DNA of 64,000 nucleotides from Hugenholtzia roseola DSM 9546 (GTDB lineage Bacteria; Bacteroidota; Bacteroidia; Cytophagales; Bernardetiaceae), in assembly GCF_000422585.1 (NCBI RefSeq), contig NZ_KE383878.1, positions 24,408-88,407 of the forward strand, in the 5' to 3' direction. The notes below the pieces were generated by a model. That model saw only the letters and a list, made by a program, of their open reading frames with translations. It ran no database searches and was not told the DNA's origin. Of the stretch, positions 34,161 to 42,947 are shown piece after piece. Both the position numbers and the translations under genes were made by a program. Position 1 is the first letter of the stretch, and each line of letters starts with the position of its first letter.

Positions 34161-35741
34161 ATGGCACAAGTAAGACCTGACGAAGTTTCAGCGATATTAC
34201 GCGAACAGCTCTCGAGCTTCAAGACCGAAGCCGAACTCGAAGAAGTAGGCACGGTGTTGCAAGTTGGCGACGGCGTGGCACGCATCTACGGACTCACTAA
34301 TGCTCGCGCAGGCGAACTTTTAGAATTTACCCATGATGTTACAGGCTTGGTACTCAACCTCGAGGAAGACAACGTTGGGGCGGTACTTTTCGGCGATTAC
34401 ACCACTATCAAAGAAGGCGATACCGTAAAACGCACAGGACGTATCGCTTCTATCAAGGTAGGCGACGGCGTGGTAGGGCGCGTGGTGGATACCTTAGGAC
34501 AGCCCATCGACGGCAAAGGAGCTATTTCAGGGCAACTCTATGAAATGCCCATCGAGCGCAAAGCACCGGGCGTAATTTTCCGCGAACCTGTAAAAGAGCC
34601 TTTGCAGACAGGTCTGAAAGCGATTGATGCCATGGTGCCAATCGGCAGAGGACAGCGCGAACTTATTATCGGCGACCGCCAAACAGGAAAAACTACGGTT
34701 GCGATAGATACCATTATCAATCAGAAAGAATTTTACGAAGCAGGCAATCCTGTTTATTGTATCTATGTTGCTATCGGTCAGAAGGCATCTACGGTAGCAG
34801 GTATCGTTTCTACCTTAGAACGCTATGGTGCGATGAAATACACCACGATTGTAGCTGCGCCTGCCTCTTCGCCTGCCCCTATGCAATTTTACGCGCCTTT
34901 TGCAGGTGCGGCTATTGGCGAATACTTCCGCGACACAGGTCGTCCTGCCTTAGTAATTTATGATGACCTTTCAAAACAAGCCGTTTCCTATCGCGAAGTG
35001 TCTTTGCTTTTGCGCCGTCCTCCCGGTCGTGAAGCCTATCCTGGGGACGTATTCTACCTACACTCACGCCTTTTAGAGCGTGCAGCAAAGGTTATCAATT
35101 CTGACGAATTGGCGGCAAAGATGAACGATTTGCCCGAATCTTTGAAGCCTGTCGTAAAAGGGGGTGGCTCGCTTACTGCCCTTCCTATTATCGAAACACA
35201 AGCAGGCGACGTTTCGGCTTATATCCCTACCAACGTAATTTCTATTACCGACGGACAGATATTTTTGGAAACCAACCTCTTCAACTCTGGTATTCGCCCT
35301 GCCATCAACGTAGGTATTTCGGTATCGCGTGTAGGGGGTTCGGCACAAATCAAGCCTATGAAGAAGGTAGCGGGTACGCTCAAATTAGACCAAGCACAGT
35401 TTCGCGAGTTGGAAGCCTTCTCAAAATTCGGCTCTGACCTTGATGCAGCAACTAAACTTGTCATTGAGCGCGGTCGTAGGAACACTGAAATTTTGAAGCA
35501 AAAGCAATATTCGCCTGTGGAGGTAGAAAAGCAAGTAGCGATTATCTATGTTTCTACAAATGGCTTTATCGATACTGTTCCTGTGGAAAAGGTGAAAGCC
35601 TTTGAAGAAGCCTATTTGAGCGAATTAAGCCGCAATCAGGCAGATACACTTGCACAAATCCGCAACCAAAAATGGGACGATAACATTATGGCTACACTCA
35701 AAAAAGTAGCCCTTGATGTTGCCAAAGGATTTAGCAAATAA
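34161..35741 (+). CDS. atpA: ATP synthase F1 subunit alpha
   Basis: This is the non-catalytic nucleotide-binding subunit of F1 (526 aa). It begins [20 protein letters not shown]. Further marks: [11 protein letters not shown], the P-loop [13 protein letters not shown] (about 173-185), the DELSE-equivalent block here [44 protein letters not shown] (about 270-313), and [10 protein letters not shown]. The C-terminal domain is normal. ATG 34161 is chosen over the longer frame (34092), which adds residues not typical of AtpA. The hairpin and a tandem repeat downstream separate it from atpG. Confidence 0.98.
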   Translation: MAQVRPDEVSAILREQLSSFKTEAELEEVGTVLQVGDGVARIYGLTNARAGELLEFTHDVTGLVLNLEEDNVGAVLFGDYTTIKEGDTVKRTGRIASIKVGDGVVGRVVDTLGQPIDGKGAISGQLYEMPIERKAPGVIFREPVKEPLQTGLKAIDAMVPIGRGQRELIIGDRQTGKTTVAIDTIINQKEFYEAGNPVYCIYVAIGQKASTVAGIVSTLERYGAMKYTTIVAAPASSPAPMQFYAPFAGAAIGEYFRDTGRPALVIYDDLSKQAVSYREVSLLLRRPPGREAYPGDVFYLHSRLLERAAKVINSDELAAKMNDLPESLKPVVKGGGSLTALPIIETQAGDVSAYIPTNVISITDGQIFLETNLFNSGIRPAINVGISVSRVGGSAQIKPMKKVAGTLKLDQAQFRELEAFSKFGSDLDAATKLVIERGRRNTEILKQKQYSPVEVEKQVAIIYVSTNGFIDTVPVEKVKAFEEAYLSELSRNQADTLAQIRNQKWDDNIMATLKKVALDVAKGFSK

Positions 35742-35746
35742 CCCCA

Positions 35747-35787
35747 AAACGCCAAGCGAGTGGCAGGCTGCTGCTGGCTTGGCGTTT
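35747..35787 (+). promoter_or_regulatory. Hairpin between atpA and atpG
   Basis: AAACGCCAAGC (35747-35757) pairs with GCTTGGCGTTT (35777-35787), an 11-bp perfect stem with a 19-nt loop. No T run follows on the + strand, so it is more likely an mRNA processing or stability element than a terminator. Confidence 0.5.
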
Positions 35788-35817
35788 CAAAAGATTGACA
35801 AGCAAAAGATTGACAAG
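35788..35817 (+). repeat. Tandem 15-bp repeat between atpA and atpG
   Basis: CAAAAGATTGACAAG occurs twice in direct succession, just after the hairpin and 20 bp before atpG. Confidence 0.6.
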
Positions 35818-35837
35818 CATTAGACTCATCTAACCCT

Positions 35838-36758
35838 ATGCCAAGTTTAAAAGAAGTCCGCAATAGAATTTCCTCTGTTAAATCTACGCAGCAAATCACC
35901 AAGGCGATGAAAATGGTGGCGGCTGCCAAGTTGCGTCGCGCTCAAAACAAAATTGTGCAGATGCGCCCATACGCACAGAAGCTCACTCAAATTTTGCAGA
36001 ATGTAACCTCTTCCTTGGTGGGTGATGATTTCAACAATGCTTATAGCCAAGCACGCACACCCGAAAAGATACTCTTAGTGGTCATTACCTCTGACAAAGG
36101 GCTTTGCGGTGCTTTCAACACAAATGTAACAAGAGCCGTAAATCTGCTTCTCAACGATACCTATCGAAGCCAACACGCCAAAGGAAATGTAACCCTGCTT
36201 TGTGTCGGCAAAAAGGGATACGAGTATTTCAAGCGTCGGAATGTGCCACTTATTAGTGATTATAGCACCATTCTGACTGCCAAAGACTTAGGTTTTGGCG
36301 ATGTACTTCCTGCGGCAGAATTTGCGATGAAGGGCTTTTTAGACAAAAAATACGACAAGGTAGTATTGGTATATAACGAATTTAAGAACGCTGCGACCCA
36401 GATTCTCCAAACCGAAACGCTCCTTCCCATTCAAATTGTGAAAGAGGACGCGCCTGCGGCTTCGCAAACGTCTAAGTCGAAAGACAAACAACTACAATCT
36501 GACTACGTCTTCGAACCCAACAAAGAGGAGATTTTGGAAAGTCTTATTCCACAGACGCTCAAAATACAATTCTACAAGAGTGTCTTAGAATCTAACGCCT
36601 CCGAACAAGGTTCGCGCATGACGGCAATGGACAAGGCTACCGAAAATGCAGGTGAGCTATTGAAGGAACTCAAACTTTCCTACAATAGAGCGCGTCAGGC
36701 AAATATCACCAAAGAGATTTTAGAAATTGTAGGGGGTGCAGAAGCCTTAGGGAAATAA
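35838..36758 (+). CDS. atpG: ATP synthase F1 subunit gamma
   Basis: The gamma rotor shaft begins MPSLKEVRNRISSVKSTQQITKAMKMVAAAKLRRAQ, the invariant N-terminal coiled coil. The central domain includes ITSDKGLCGAFNTNV (about 81-95). The C-terminus ends MDKATENAGELLKELKLSYNRARQANITKEILEIVGGAEAL, the second highly conserved coil. Length 306 aa is normal, with a modest insertion around 205-225 (PAASQTSKSKDKQLQSD). This is the last gene of the cluster. Beta and epsilon (atpD, atpC) are not in the window; Bacteroidota normally keep them in a separate locus. A terminator follows 60 bp later. Confidence 0.97.
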   Translation: MPSLKEVRNRISSVKSTQQITKAMKMVAAAKLRRAQNKIVQMRPYAQKLTQILQNVTSSLVGDDFNNAYSQARTPEKILLVVITSDKGLCGAFNTNVTRAVNLLLNDTYRSQHAKGNVTLLCVGKKGYEYFKRRNVPLISDYSTILTAKDLGFGDVLPAAEFAMKGFLDKKYDKVVLVYNEFKNAATQILQTETLLPIQIVKEDAPAASQTSKSKDKQLQSDYVFEPNKEEILESLIPQTLKIQFYKSVLESNASEQGSRMTAMDKATENAGELLKELKLSYNRARQANITKEILEIVGGAEALGK

Positions 36759-36818
36759 GCCCAAAAGGAATGACAAGTAACGCTGCCATTTTATCCTACC
36801 CAAAATGCTTTACAGGCG

Positions 36819-36860
36819 ATAACCTTTCTTCTTTTTCGGAACGAAAGGTTATTTTTTGTC
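36819..36860 (+). terminator. Terminator of the ATP synthase operon
   Basis: ATAACCTTTC (36819-36828) and GAAAGGTTAT (36843-36852) pair around a 14-nt loop and are followed by a T run. Confidence 0.85.
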
Positions 36861-36889
36861 TTTTGGTTTGTAAGGGCATTATTATTTTT

Positions 36890-37008
36890 AGGTCTGAAAA
36901 CTCTTTTTTATTTCAATCTCACCACGAATAAGACTGCGAACAAGACAGTAGGACAAGGCGGTGCCTTGTCCCTACACTCGAATCTGATTTTTAGAATTTA
37001 ACATCAAT
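36890..37008 (+). repeat. Dispersed intergenic repeat, copy R2 (left-truncated)
   Basis: Shares GGTCTGAAAA, TTTCAATCTC, the stem ACAAGGC-GGT-GCCTTGT and TTTTTAGAATTTAACATCA with R1 and R3. Its left third is missing. The loop differs from R1 while the stem is intact. Confidence 0.75.
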
Positions 37009-37038
37009 ACTCCTGAAAGGGGTTCTTTCTGGTAAAAA

Positions 37039-37069
37039 TTGGGCAAATGAGAATAAATTGGTATCTTTG
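37039..37069 (+). promoter_or_regulatory. Promoter of surE
   Basis: TTG at 37039-37041, a 20-bp spacer and TATCTTTG at 37062-37069. The start codon follows 21 bp later, so the leader is short. Confidence 0.7.
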
Positions 37070-37090
37070 CCTTTCTCAAACTCTACTTTT

Positions 37091-37900
37091 ATGTCAGAAA
37101 CTGCTCTGTCTAAACGTCCTACGATTTTGGTTTCGAACGATGATGGCATTACTGCCAAAGGGATTCGCACCTTAGTAGAAATTATGTCTGAATTGGGTCG
37201 GGTAGTGGTGGTAGCCCCCGATAGTCCGCAATCAGGCATGGGACACGCCATTACGATACATTCGCCGCTAAAAGTTCGCCGCTCTTCTATTTTTGAAGGC
37301 ATAGAGGCATACGAGGTTTCGGGAACGCCTGCCGATTGTGTCAAGTTGGCGAAATTTCATCTTTTCCCCGACCAAACGCCTGACTTGGTAGTTAGTGGCA
37401 TCAATCATGGTAGCAACACTTCCATCAGCGTGCTGTATTCGGGTACGATGTCGGCGGCGATAGAAGGGGCGATAGAAGGCTTGCCCTCGATTGGTTATTC
37501 TTTGTGCAATTATAGCGACGAGGCAGATTTTAGCCATGTGCGCTCGCATGTAAAATTCATTGCCCAGCAGGTTTTGGAAAAAGGGTTAGCCAAATTTACC
37601 GCCCTCAATGTCAATTTCCCTGCCCAAAGGGAAAATCAGCCCATCAAAGGAGTTCGCATTTGCCGCCAAGCGCGTGCCAAGTGGCAGGAAAAATTTGACG
37701 AGCGCACCGACCCTTACGGCAGAAAATATCTCTGGTTAGCAGGCGATTTTGTCAATCACGACCGCGGCGAGGATACTGATGAATGGGCGATAGCCAACAA
37801 TTACACCTCCGTAGTACCCTGTTCGTTTGATATGACGGCACACCACCTTATCGGACGCATCAACGACGAATGGGATTTAGAAAAAGCTCCTCTCTTTTAA
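37091..37900 (+). CDS. surE: 5'-nucleotidase SurE
   Basis: SurE is a metal-dependent (5'-, 3'-) nucleotidase and exopolyphosphatase implicated in stationary-phase survival. The N-terminal motif ILVSNDDGITAKGIRTL (about 12-28) gives the two metal-binding Asp. VVVAPDSPQSGMGHAIT (about 38-54) and the block VSGINHGSNTSISVLYSGTMSAAIEG (about 107-132, with the metal-binding Asn) complete the active site. Length from ATG 37091 is 269 aa. The longer frame would begin at or before the predicted transcription start and is rejected. bcp follows 12 bp later, so the two are probably co-transcribed. Confidence 0.96.
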   Translation: MSETALSKRPTILVSNDDGITAKGIRTLVEIMSELGRVVVVAPDSPQSGMGHAITIHSPLKVRRSSIFEGIEAYEVSGTPADCVKLAKFHLFPDQTPDLVVSGINHGSNTSISVLYSGTMSAAIEGAIEGLPSIGYSLCNYSDEADFSHVRSHVKFIAQQVLEKGLAKFTALNVNFPAQRENQPIKGVRICRQARAKWQEKFDERTDPYGRKYLWLAGDFVNHDRGEDTDEWAIANNYTSVVPCSFDMTAHHLIGRINDEWDLEKAPLF

Positions 37901-37912
37901 AATTTTATCGAT

Positions 37913-38377
37913 ATGGCACTTTCCGTAGGTGATTTAGCACCCGATTTTGTTTTGCCCTCTACCAGCGGCACAGATTTCCACCTGCACGAGCAGGCAAAAG
38001 GTGCGCCTTCTATTTTGTATTTCTATCCGAAAGACTTTACGGCAGTTTGCACCGAACAAGCCTGCGCTTTTCGCGACTACTTTGATTTCTTTAAAAAATT
38101 AGATGTCAAAGTATTGGGTATCAATAAAGACGATATGCCTACTCATTTGCGCTTTCAGAAAGAACACGCGCTGCCCTTTGAACTGCTCACAGACGCAGAG
38201 GGCAAAGTCTGCAAAAGCTATGACTCACTGATTCCCTTAGTAGGCGTAGTGAGTAGGAATACTTTTATTTTGGACAAAAATCTTAAAATTGCGGCTATCT
38301 ATAAAAACCTTTTCGCCAACGGAAAGGAAATTCGCAATCTGATAGAAAAGCTCAAAGACGAACCCGCTTTGCGCTAA
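37913..38377 (+). CDS. bcp: Thiol peroxidase, Bcp/PrxQ type
   Basis: This is a thioredoxin-fold peroxiredoxin that reduces hydroperoxides using thiol donors. Marks are VGDLAPDFVLPSTSG (about 5-19) and the catalytic YPKDFTAVCTEQACAFRD (about 43-60), with the peroxidatic Cys in VCTEQ and the PrxQ-type resolving Cys five residues later. GINKDD and the terminal ILDKNLKIAAIY strand also fit. Length 154 aa is normal. It is cytosolic with no signal peptide. It lies 12 bp after surE and 57 bp before a lipoprotein gene read in the same direction. Confidence 0.94.
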   Translation: MALSVGDLAPDFVLPSTSGTDFHLHEQAKGAPSILYFYPKDFTAVCTEQACAFRDYFDFFKKLDVKVLGINKDDMPTHLRFQKEHALPFELLTDAEGKVCKSYDSLIPLVGVVSRNTFILDKNLKIAAIYKNLFANGKEIRNLIEKLKDEPALR

Positions 38378-38434
38378 TGTTCTCTTTTGTTTCCTCATTT
38401 CTCATTTTCATTCTTTTCATAACGCTATTTTCTA

Positions 38435-38908
38435 ATGAAATCCTTATCACAAAAGACGCTTTATCTGTTTTTGGCTTGTTTGGTCTTTGTCTTTTCTGCT
38501 TGCAAAGAAGATGAACCTACCACACCTGACTACAAAAAATTGATGCTCGGCAATTACGAAGGTACATATCTAAAAGGTATCTTGGGCGAATTTCCTGCCA
38601 TCGTAACCATCGAAGCCAATGGTAGCGAATACAACTTCAAACAGTTTTTCAACGACAGCGACAGCACCGTAACCTTTCGCCTACGGGTAAAAGATGAAAC
38701 CTCCACAGGGTTGGTCTTGGAAGTGCCACAACAAAGTTTTGCCGCAGGTGGCACAGTAGAAGGCGTATTCTTAGATGCCAACGCCAATCGTCCTATTCAA
38801 GGCTTTTTCCTACACAAATCTGACGGGCAAATTATCAATGAAGTCAATCTTGCCATCAGAAGAAGCAACGGCGAAAGATACGATTTTCGAATCAGACGAT
38901 TGCAATAA
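38435..38908 (+). CDS. Lipoprotein of unknown function, 157 aa
   Basis: A signal peptide with the lipobox FSAC (about residues 20-23, FVFSACKEDE) is clear. The mature part opens with an acidic linker (KEDEPTTPD), then a beta-rich domain with alternating hydrophobic residues (LGNYEGTYLKG, AIVTIEANGSEYNFKQFF, VTFRLRVKDE, LVLEVPQQSF). The plan recalls the calycin-like small beta barrels common in Bacteroidota lipoproteins, but no family is certain. It follows bcp and is closed by a terminator 33 bp after the stop. Confidence 0.7.
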   Translation: MKSLSQKTLYLFLACLVFVFSACKEDEPTTPDYKKLMLGNYEGTYLKGILGEFPAIVTIEANGSEYNFKQFFNDSDSTVTFRLRVKDETSTGLVLEVPQQSFAAGGTVEGVFLDANANRPIQGFFLHKSDGQIINEVNLAIRRSNGERYDFRIRRLQ

Positions 38909-38941
38909 TTTTATCTTTGCGATAAAATCAAACCCAAAAAC

Positions 38942-38986
38942 AAAAGACTTTTTTCTGCTTTCCCAAACAGAGAAAAGTCTTTTTTA
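38942..38986 (+). terminator. Terminator after the 38.4-kb lipoprotein gene
   Basis: AAAAGACTTTT..CTG pairs with CAG..AAAAGTCTTTT, an A/T-flanked stem of about 14 bp with a T run after. A smaller hairpin (ATTTTATC/GATAAAAT near 38909-38929) precedes it. Confidence 0.8.
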
Positions 38987-39025
38987 TACCAACACCTCGC
39001 CTCACCCCCTTTCAGACCTAAAACT

Positions 39026-39868
39026 ATGCAAACTTTTCTGCTCCAAATAGAAGAAGCGACACAAATTCTGCTCTTTCAGATGCTTGCCCAAGAGTTGGGT
39101 ATAGAAATGAAAGCCTGTCCTGATGACAAAAATGATACAGAAAATCTTACAAATTATCTTACAAAAAATAACATAGAAGAAAAATCGCAAGAAAAAAATA
39201 CCGCTCTCGAATCCGAAAAAATGCCTTTTCATAGCCTTTACTATCCCATTCAAACGACTTATCGATACGAAGATTTGCTCGCCATTGTCGCACAATTTCC
39301 CGAAGATAAGCTCTGGACTTTTAGCGATTTGCAAGACGAAACCATCTTTCCCGAAACCACTATCAAAAAACAACTCCTTGATAATCAACTCTATTTTATG
39401 CCAAACCCAAGCACGCTGCACCAGAAGATTCTAAATCTTACTTCTACTTATCTAACCCTTTTTGTGAGTGAAAACGATTTGGGCGATGTCTATGTTGCGC
39501 CTGTGAGTGTGAAAATAGATGAAAATAATGCCTTAGAACCTGATATTATTTTTATTTCAATTTCTAAAAAAGCAAGCATTGGCATGCAAGCCATTACGGT
39601 AGCACCCGATTTGGTCGTGGAAGTAATTTCACCTGCCAACTACAAAAAATTAAGAGAAGAAAAAAAGGCGCGGTATGCCGACTTTGGCGTGCAGGAATAT
39701 TGGGAAATTTATCCACAAAAAAAATACCTAAAAATAGAAACCTTAGTACAAGACCCACTTTCGCAAAGTAGCCACTACCAAATTTTTTCAGAAGCCGAAC
39801 AAAATGGAATCGTGCGCTCAAAAGTGTTAGAAGGTTTTAGTTTGGATATAGAAAAAATTTTTAGATAA
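39026..39868 (+). CDS. Uma2-family (DUF820) protein, copy 1
   Basis: The C-terminal 170 residues hold the PD-(D/E)XK-like Uma2 fold: LEPDIIFISISKKASIG (about 171-187), APDLVVEVISPANYKKLREEKKARYADFGVQEYWEIYP (about 193-230), with the Asp, Glu and Lys/Tyr of the predicted active site. The family is widespread in cyanobacteria and Bacteroidota, often called 'putative restriction endonuclease', but its target is unproven. The N-terminal 100 residues are an extra charged segment absent from many family members. A nearly identical copy follows. It ends 50 bp before copy 2. Confidence 0.85.
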   Translation: MQTFLLQIEEATQILLFQMLAQELGIEMKACPDDKNDTENLTNYLTKNNIEEKSQEKNTALESEKMPFHSLYYPIQTTYRYEDLLAIVAQFPEDKLWTFSDLQDETIFPETTIKKQLLDNQLYFMPNPSTLHQKILNLTSTYLTLFVSENDLGDVYVAPVSVKIDENNALEPDIIFISISKKASIGMQAITVAPDLVVEVISPANYKKLREEKKARYADFGVQEYWEIYPQKKYLKIETLVQDPLSQSSHYQIFSEAEQNGIVRSKVLEGFSLDIEKIFR

Positions 39869-39918
39869 AAAATAATATTATTTAACCTTTTGCCTCTCAC
39901 CCTTTCAGACCTAAAACT

Positions 39919-40761
39919 ATGCAAACTTTTCTGCTCCAAATAGAAGAAGCGACACAAATTCTGCTCTTTCAGCTGCTTGCCCAAGAGTTGGGTATAGAAA
40001 TGAAAGCCTGCCCTGATGACAAAAATGATACAGAAAATCTTACAAATCATCTTACAAAAAATAACATAGAAGAAAAATCGCAAGAAAAAAATACCGCTCT
40101 CGAATCCGAAAAAATACCTTTTCATAGCCTTTACTATCCCATTCAAACAGCGTATCGATACGAAGATTTGCTCGCCATTGTCGCACAATTTCCCGAAGAT
40201 AAGCTCTGGACTTTTAGCGATTTGCAAGACGAAACCATCTTTCCCGAAACCACTATCAAAAAACAACTCCTTGATAATCAACTCTATTTTATGCCAAACC
40301 CAAGCACGCTGCACCAAAAAATACTAAAAAAGACATCGACCTATCTAAACACTTTTGTAAATGAAAAAGATTTAGGCGATGTCTATGTTGCGCCAGTAAG
40401 TGTGAAAATAGATGAAAATAATGCCTTAGAACCTGATATTATTTTTATTTCAATTTCTAAAAAAGCAAGCATTGGCATGCAAGCCATTACGGTAGCACCC
40501 GATTTAGTCGTGGAAGTAATTTCACCCGCCAACTACAAAAAATTAAGAGAAGAAAAAAAGGCGCGGTATGCCGATTTTGGCGTGCAGGAATATTGGGAAA
40601 TTTATCCACAAAAAAAATACCTAAAAATAGAAACCTTAGTGCAAGACCCACTTTCGCAAAGTAGCCACTACCAAATTTTTTCAGAAGCCGAACAAAATGG
40701 AATCGTGCGCTCGAAAGTCTTGGAAGGTTTTAGTTTGGATATAGAAAAAATTTTTAGATAA
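39919..40761 (+). CDS. Uma2-family (DUF820) protein, copy 2
   Basis: It has the same length (280 aa) and the same domains as copy 1, with scattered single changes (for example Met to Leu and Tyr to His in the first 50 residues). One concentrated patch at about 136-152 reads KKTSTYLNTFVNEKDLG where copy 1 reads NLTSTYLTLFVSENDLG. Silent changes are also present, so the duplication is recent but not brand new. The predicted active-site residues are kept in both copies, so both could work. It is followed by proC on the other strand, 15 bp from its stop. Confidence 0.85.
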   Translation: MQTFLLQIEEATQILLFQLLAQELGIEMKACPDDKNDTENLTNHLTKNNIEEKSQEKNTALESEKIPFHSLYYPIQTAYRYEDLLAIVAQFPEDKLWTFSDLQDETIFPETTIKKQLLDNQLYFMPNPSTLHQKILKKTSTYLNTFVNEKDLGDVYVAPVSVKIDENNALEPDIIFISISKKASIGMQAITVAPDLVVEVISPANYKKLREEKKARYADFGVQEYWEIYPQKKYLKIETLVQDPLSQSSHYQIFSEAEQNGIVRSKVLEGFSLDIEKIFR

Positions 40762-40776
40762 ATATTTTTTATTTTG

Positions 40777-41580
40777 TTAGCCTCTGCCTAACTCAATCGC
40801 TCTTTGGTGTGCTGCCTGCAAACCTGCCGCAATTTTTTCTTCGAGGTCTTGCGCCTGAAAAACCCCCAGTGCGGCTTCGGTAGTCCCTCCTTTTGAAGCG
40901 ACTTTTTCAATCCACTCTCGACAAGAATAAGGACTGCGATTTTCCAGATGCACCGCCCCCATAAAAGTTTGTGTAACCAAAAGTTCGGCTTGTGAGGGCG
41001 AAAAGCCCATCTTTTCGGCTGCCTGTATCATTGCGTCCATAAAAAAATAAACATAGGCGGGACCGCTACCCGAAATAGCAGTAACAGCATCTAATTTTTC
41101 TTCTTTATCAAAATATAAAGATTTTCCTGTTGTATTGAGCAAATTTTGGACAAAAAACAGTTCCGCTCGCGTAACCGAAGGTTCGGCGGTGAAAGCCGTC
41201 ATGCCCATGCCAATTTGTGCAGGCAGATTGGGCATGGCGCGAATGATTTTGGTAGTAGGCAAATCTTGCTTGATGGTATCAATCGTAACGCCTGCCATCA
41301 CAGAAAGGACAACTTGCTCGGCGTGCATAAAGGGCGCAATGCGCTCGAAAAGTCCTTTGATGTCTTGGGGCTTAATTGCCAAAATTACCAACTTGACCTG
41401 CCCCATCAGCGGCGAAGGCTCACAAATCACGTGGCGATAGCCATTGGCTTGTAGGGCTTCCACTTTTTCGGGAGCGCGTTCCAAAATAAGCAAGTCGTCT
41501 TTGGTGATACTTTGTGAGAGCAAAAAACTTTCGGCGTATGTTTTGCCCATATTTCCTGCTCCAACGATAAGAATTTCCAT
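40777..41580 (-). CDS. proC: Pyrroline-5-carboxylate reductase
   Basis: ProC makes proline by NAD(P)H reduction of pyrroline-5-carboxylate. The Rossmann start MEILIVGAGNMGKTYA (residues 1-16, GxGxMG), PQDIKGLFERI, VVLSVMAGVTI (about 91-101) and the signature block AVTAISGSGPAYVYFFMDAMIQAAEKMGF (about 168-196) are decisive. Length 267 aa from the ATG at 41580. The frame's upstream extension is not conserved-looking. ansA lies 35 bp upstream on the same strand, so both probably share a transcript. Confidence 0.96.
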   Translation of the reverse strand: MEILIVGAGNMGKTYAESFLLSQSITKDDLLILERAPEKVEALQANGYRHVICEPSPLMGQVKLVILAIKPQDIKGLFERIAPFMHAEQVVLSVMAGVTIDTIKQDLPTTKIIRAMPNLPAQIGMGMTAFTAEPSVTRAELFFVQNLLNTTGKSLYFDKEEKLDAVTAISGSGPAYVYFFMDAMIQAAEKMGFSPSQAELLVTQTFMGAVHLENRSPYSCREWIEKVASKGGTTEAALGVFQAQDLEEKIAAGLQAAHQRAIELGRG

Positions 41581-41615
41581 GAATAATTGTTGTTTATATT
41601 GTATGAAAAACAAGA

Positions 41616-42695
41616 CTAATTTTCGCTCATCTCACCTGCAATAGGCGTAGCCAAACGCGCCTGCAAAAGGCTGTAATCTTTCTCCATCGCCAAAAGGTGC
41701 ATCATTTTCGTAATGGCGGCTTCGGGTGTGATGTCGCGTCCGCTCACAACCCCCAAATCGTCTAAGGGCTGACTCGTTTCGTAATGCCCTTGCAAGACTT
41801 TGCCTCCTGCACATTGAGAAACGTTGAAAATCAGGATTTTTCTATCTACCAGTTTTTGTAAAAGTTTTAAAAGCCAACTTTCTGTGGGAATATTGCCCGA
41901 CCCAAAAGACTCCAACACAACCCCTTTAATGCCTTCACAGTCGAGCATTTTTTCGAAAAAATGAGGCTTCATACTTGGAAAAATTTTCCAATTCAAGACG
42001 CTATTTTCCATTGCGCTATGAAAAACAAATGGTTTTGTCGTTCTTTCTAAAAATACATTTTTATTGAAATTGATAAAAATACCCGCCTCTGCCAAATGTG
42101 GATAATTTTCCGATTCGAAGGCGGTAAAATCTAAACTTTGCACCTTCCTTGCACGATTGCCGCGCAGAAGCAGGTTGTCGAAAAAAATGCAGACCTCCGA
42201 AACAGTAGCACTATTGCCCGTTTTGTGCGAAGCAATTTCAAGAGCCGAAATCAAATTTTCGCGTGCGTCGGTTCTATTGGCACTAATAGGGATTTGCGCC
42301 CCTGTAAAGATAATGGGTTTATCCAAATTTTGTAACAAAAAACTAAGTGCAGAGGCACTATACGCCATCGTATCTGTGCCATGCAAGACCACAAAACCGT
42401 CGTATTGATGATAGACCTCCTCGATAAGCCAGCCCAAGCTCAACCAATGGTCAATGCCCATATTAGAAGAATCCAACGGCTCGAAGGGAACAAGCAATGT
42501 CAGGCGAAATTGGAAACGCATCAGTTCGGGTACTTTTTCCAGAAGTGCCTGAAAATCAAAGGGAATGAGGTGCTTGCCATCAGCGGCATAGTCCATACCG
42601 ATAGTGCCACCGGTGTAGATAACCAAAATATTGGTGTCGCAATCCTCGTCCGCAGCGGTTCTTACTTCGATGATTTGATATTGGTCTAAAAGCAT
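41616..42695 (-). CDS. ansA: Type I L-asparaginase
   Basis: L-asparaginase hydrolyses asparagine to aspartate and ammonia. The two nucleophile regions are ILVIYTGGTIGM (about 23-34, with Thr) and FVVLHGTDTMAYSASALSFLL (about 101-121, HGTDTM). PIIFTGAQIPISANRTDARENL follows. No signal peptide is present, which fits the cytoplasmic type I form of about 340-360 residues (359 here). It lies 35 bp upstream of proC on the same strand; both touch amino-acid metabolism. A weak -7 candidate (TATTTTTG on the minus strand, 42753-42746) is about 55 bp before the start codon. Confidence 0.95.
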   Translation of the reverse strand: MLLDQYQIIEVRTAADEDCDTNILVIYTGGTIGMDYAADGKHLIPFDFQALLEKVPELMRFQFRLTLLVPFEPLDSSNMGIDHWLSLGWLIEEVYHQYDGFVVLHGTDTMAYSASALSFLLQNLDKPIIFTGAQIPISANRTDARENLISALEIASHKTGNSATVSEVCIFFDNLLLRGNRARKVQSLDFTAFESENYPHLAEAGIFINFNKNVFLERTTKPFVFHSAMENSVLNWKIFPSMKPHFFEKMLDCEGIKGVVLESFGSGNIPTESWLLKLLQKLVDRKILIFNVSQCAGGKVLQGHYETSQPLDDLGVVSGRDITPEAAITKMMHLLAMEKDYSLLQARLATPIAGEMSEN

Positions 42696-42947
42696 GTGTG
42701 TGGGCAGAATTTGAAGGTAAAAAAGTTTTGTAAGAGTTGGGTTTGCAAAAATACAGAAAAAGCCGTATTTTAGAGTTGTCGAGAAGGGGGTAGCTTTGCG
42801 TTTTTGAAAAGAATACCGCCCAGCGTGGCTTTCAAGGCTACTTTGCAGCCTGCACCCAGTTTCTAAATTGTGAGAGGCTTAGGGCAGTCTTCTGTTTTTA
42901 AGTTTGTTATCTTTTCCTTTTATCTTATTTTATCTTGCTTTTTACCC

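Larger units (their letters stand above)
39005..40761 (+). repeat. Tandem duplication of a Uma2 gene, unit about 893 bp
   Basis: Two nearly identical units begin with CTTTCAGACCTAAAACTATG (39010 and 39903) and contain whole genes. Most differences sit in one patch, about 39425-39480 against 40318-40373. Confidence 0.9.

Noticed and set aside
35788-35817. Tandem 15-bp repeat as a phase-variable tract
   Set aside because: Only two copies, outside any coding frame.
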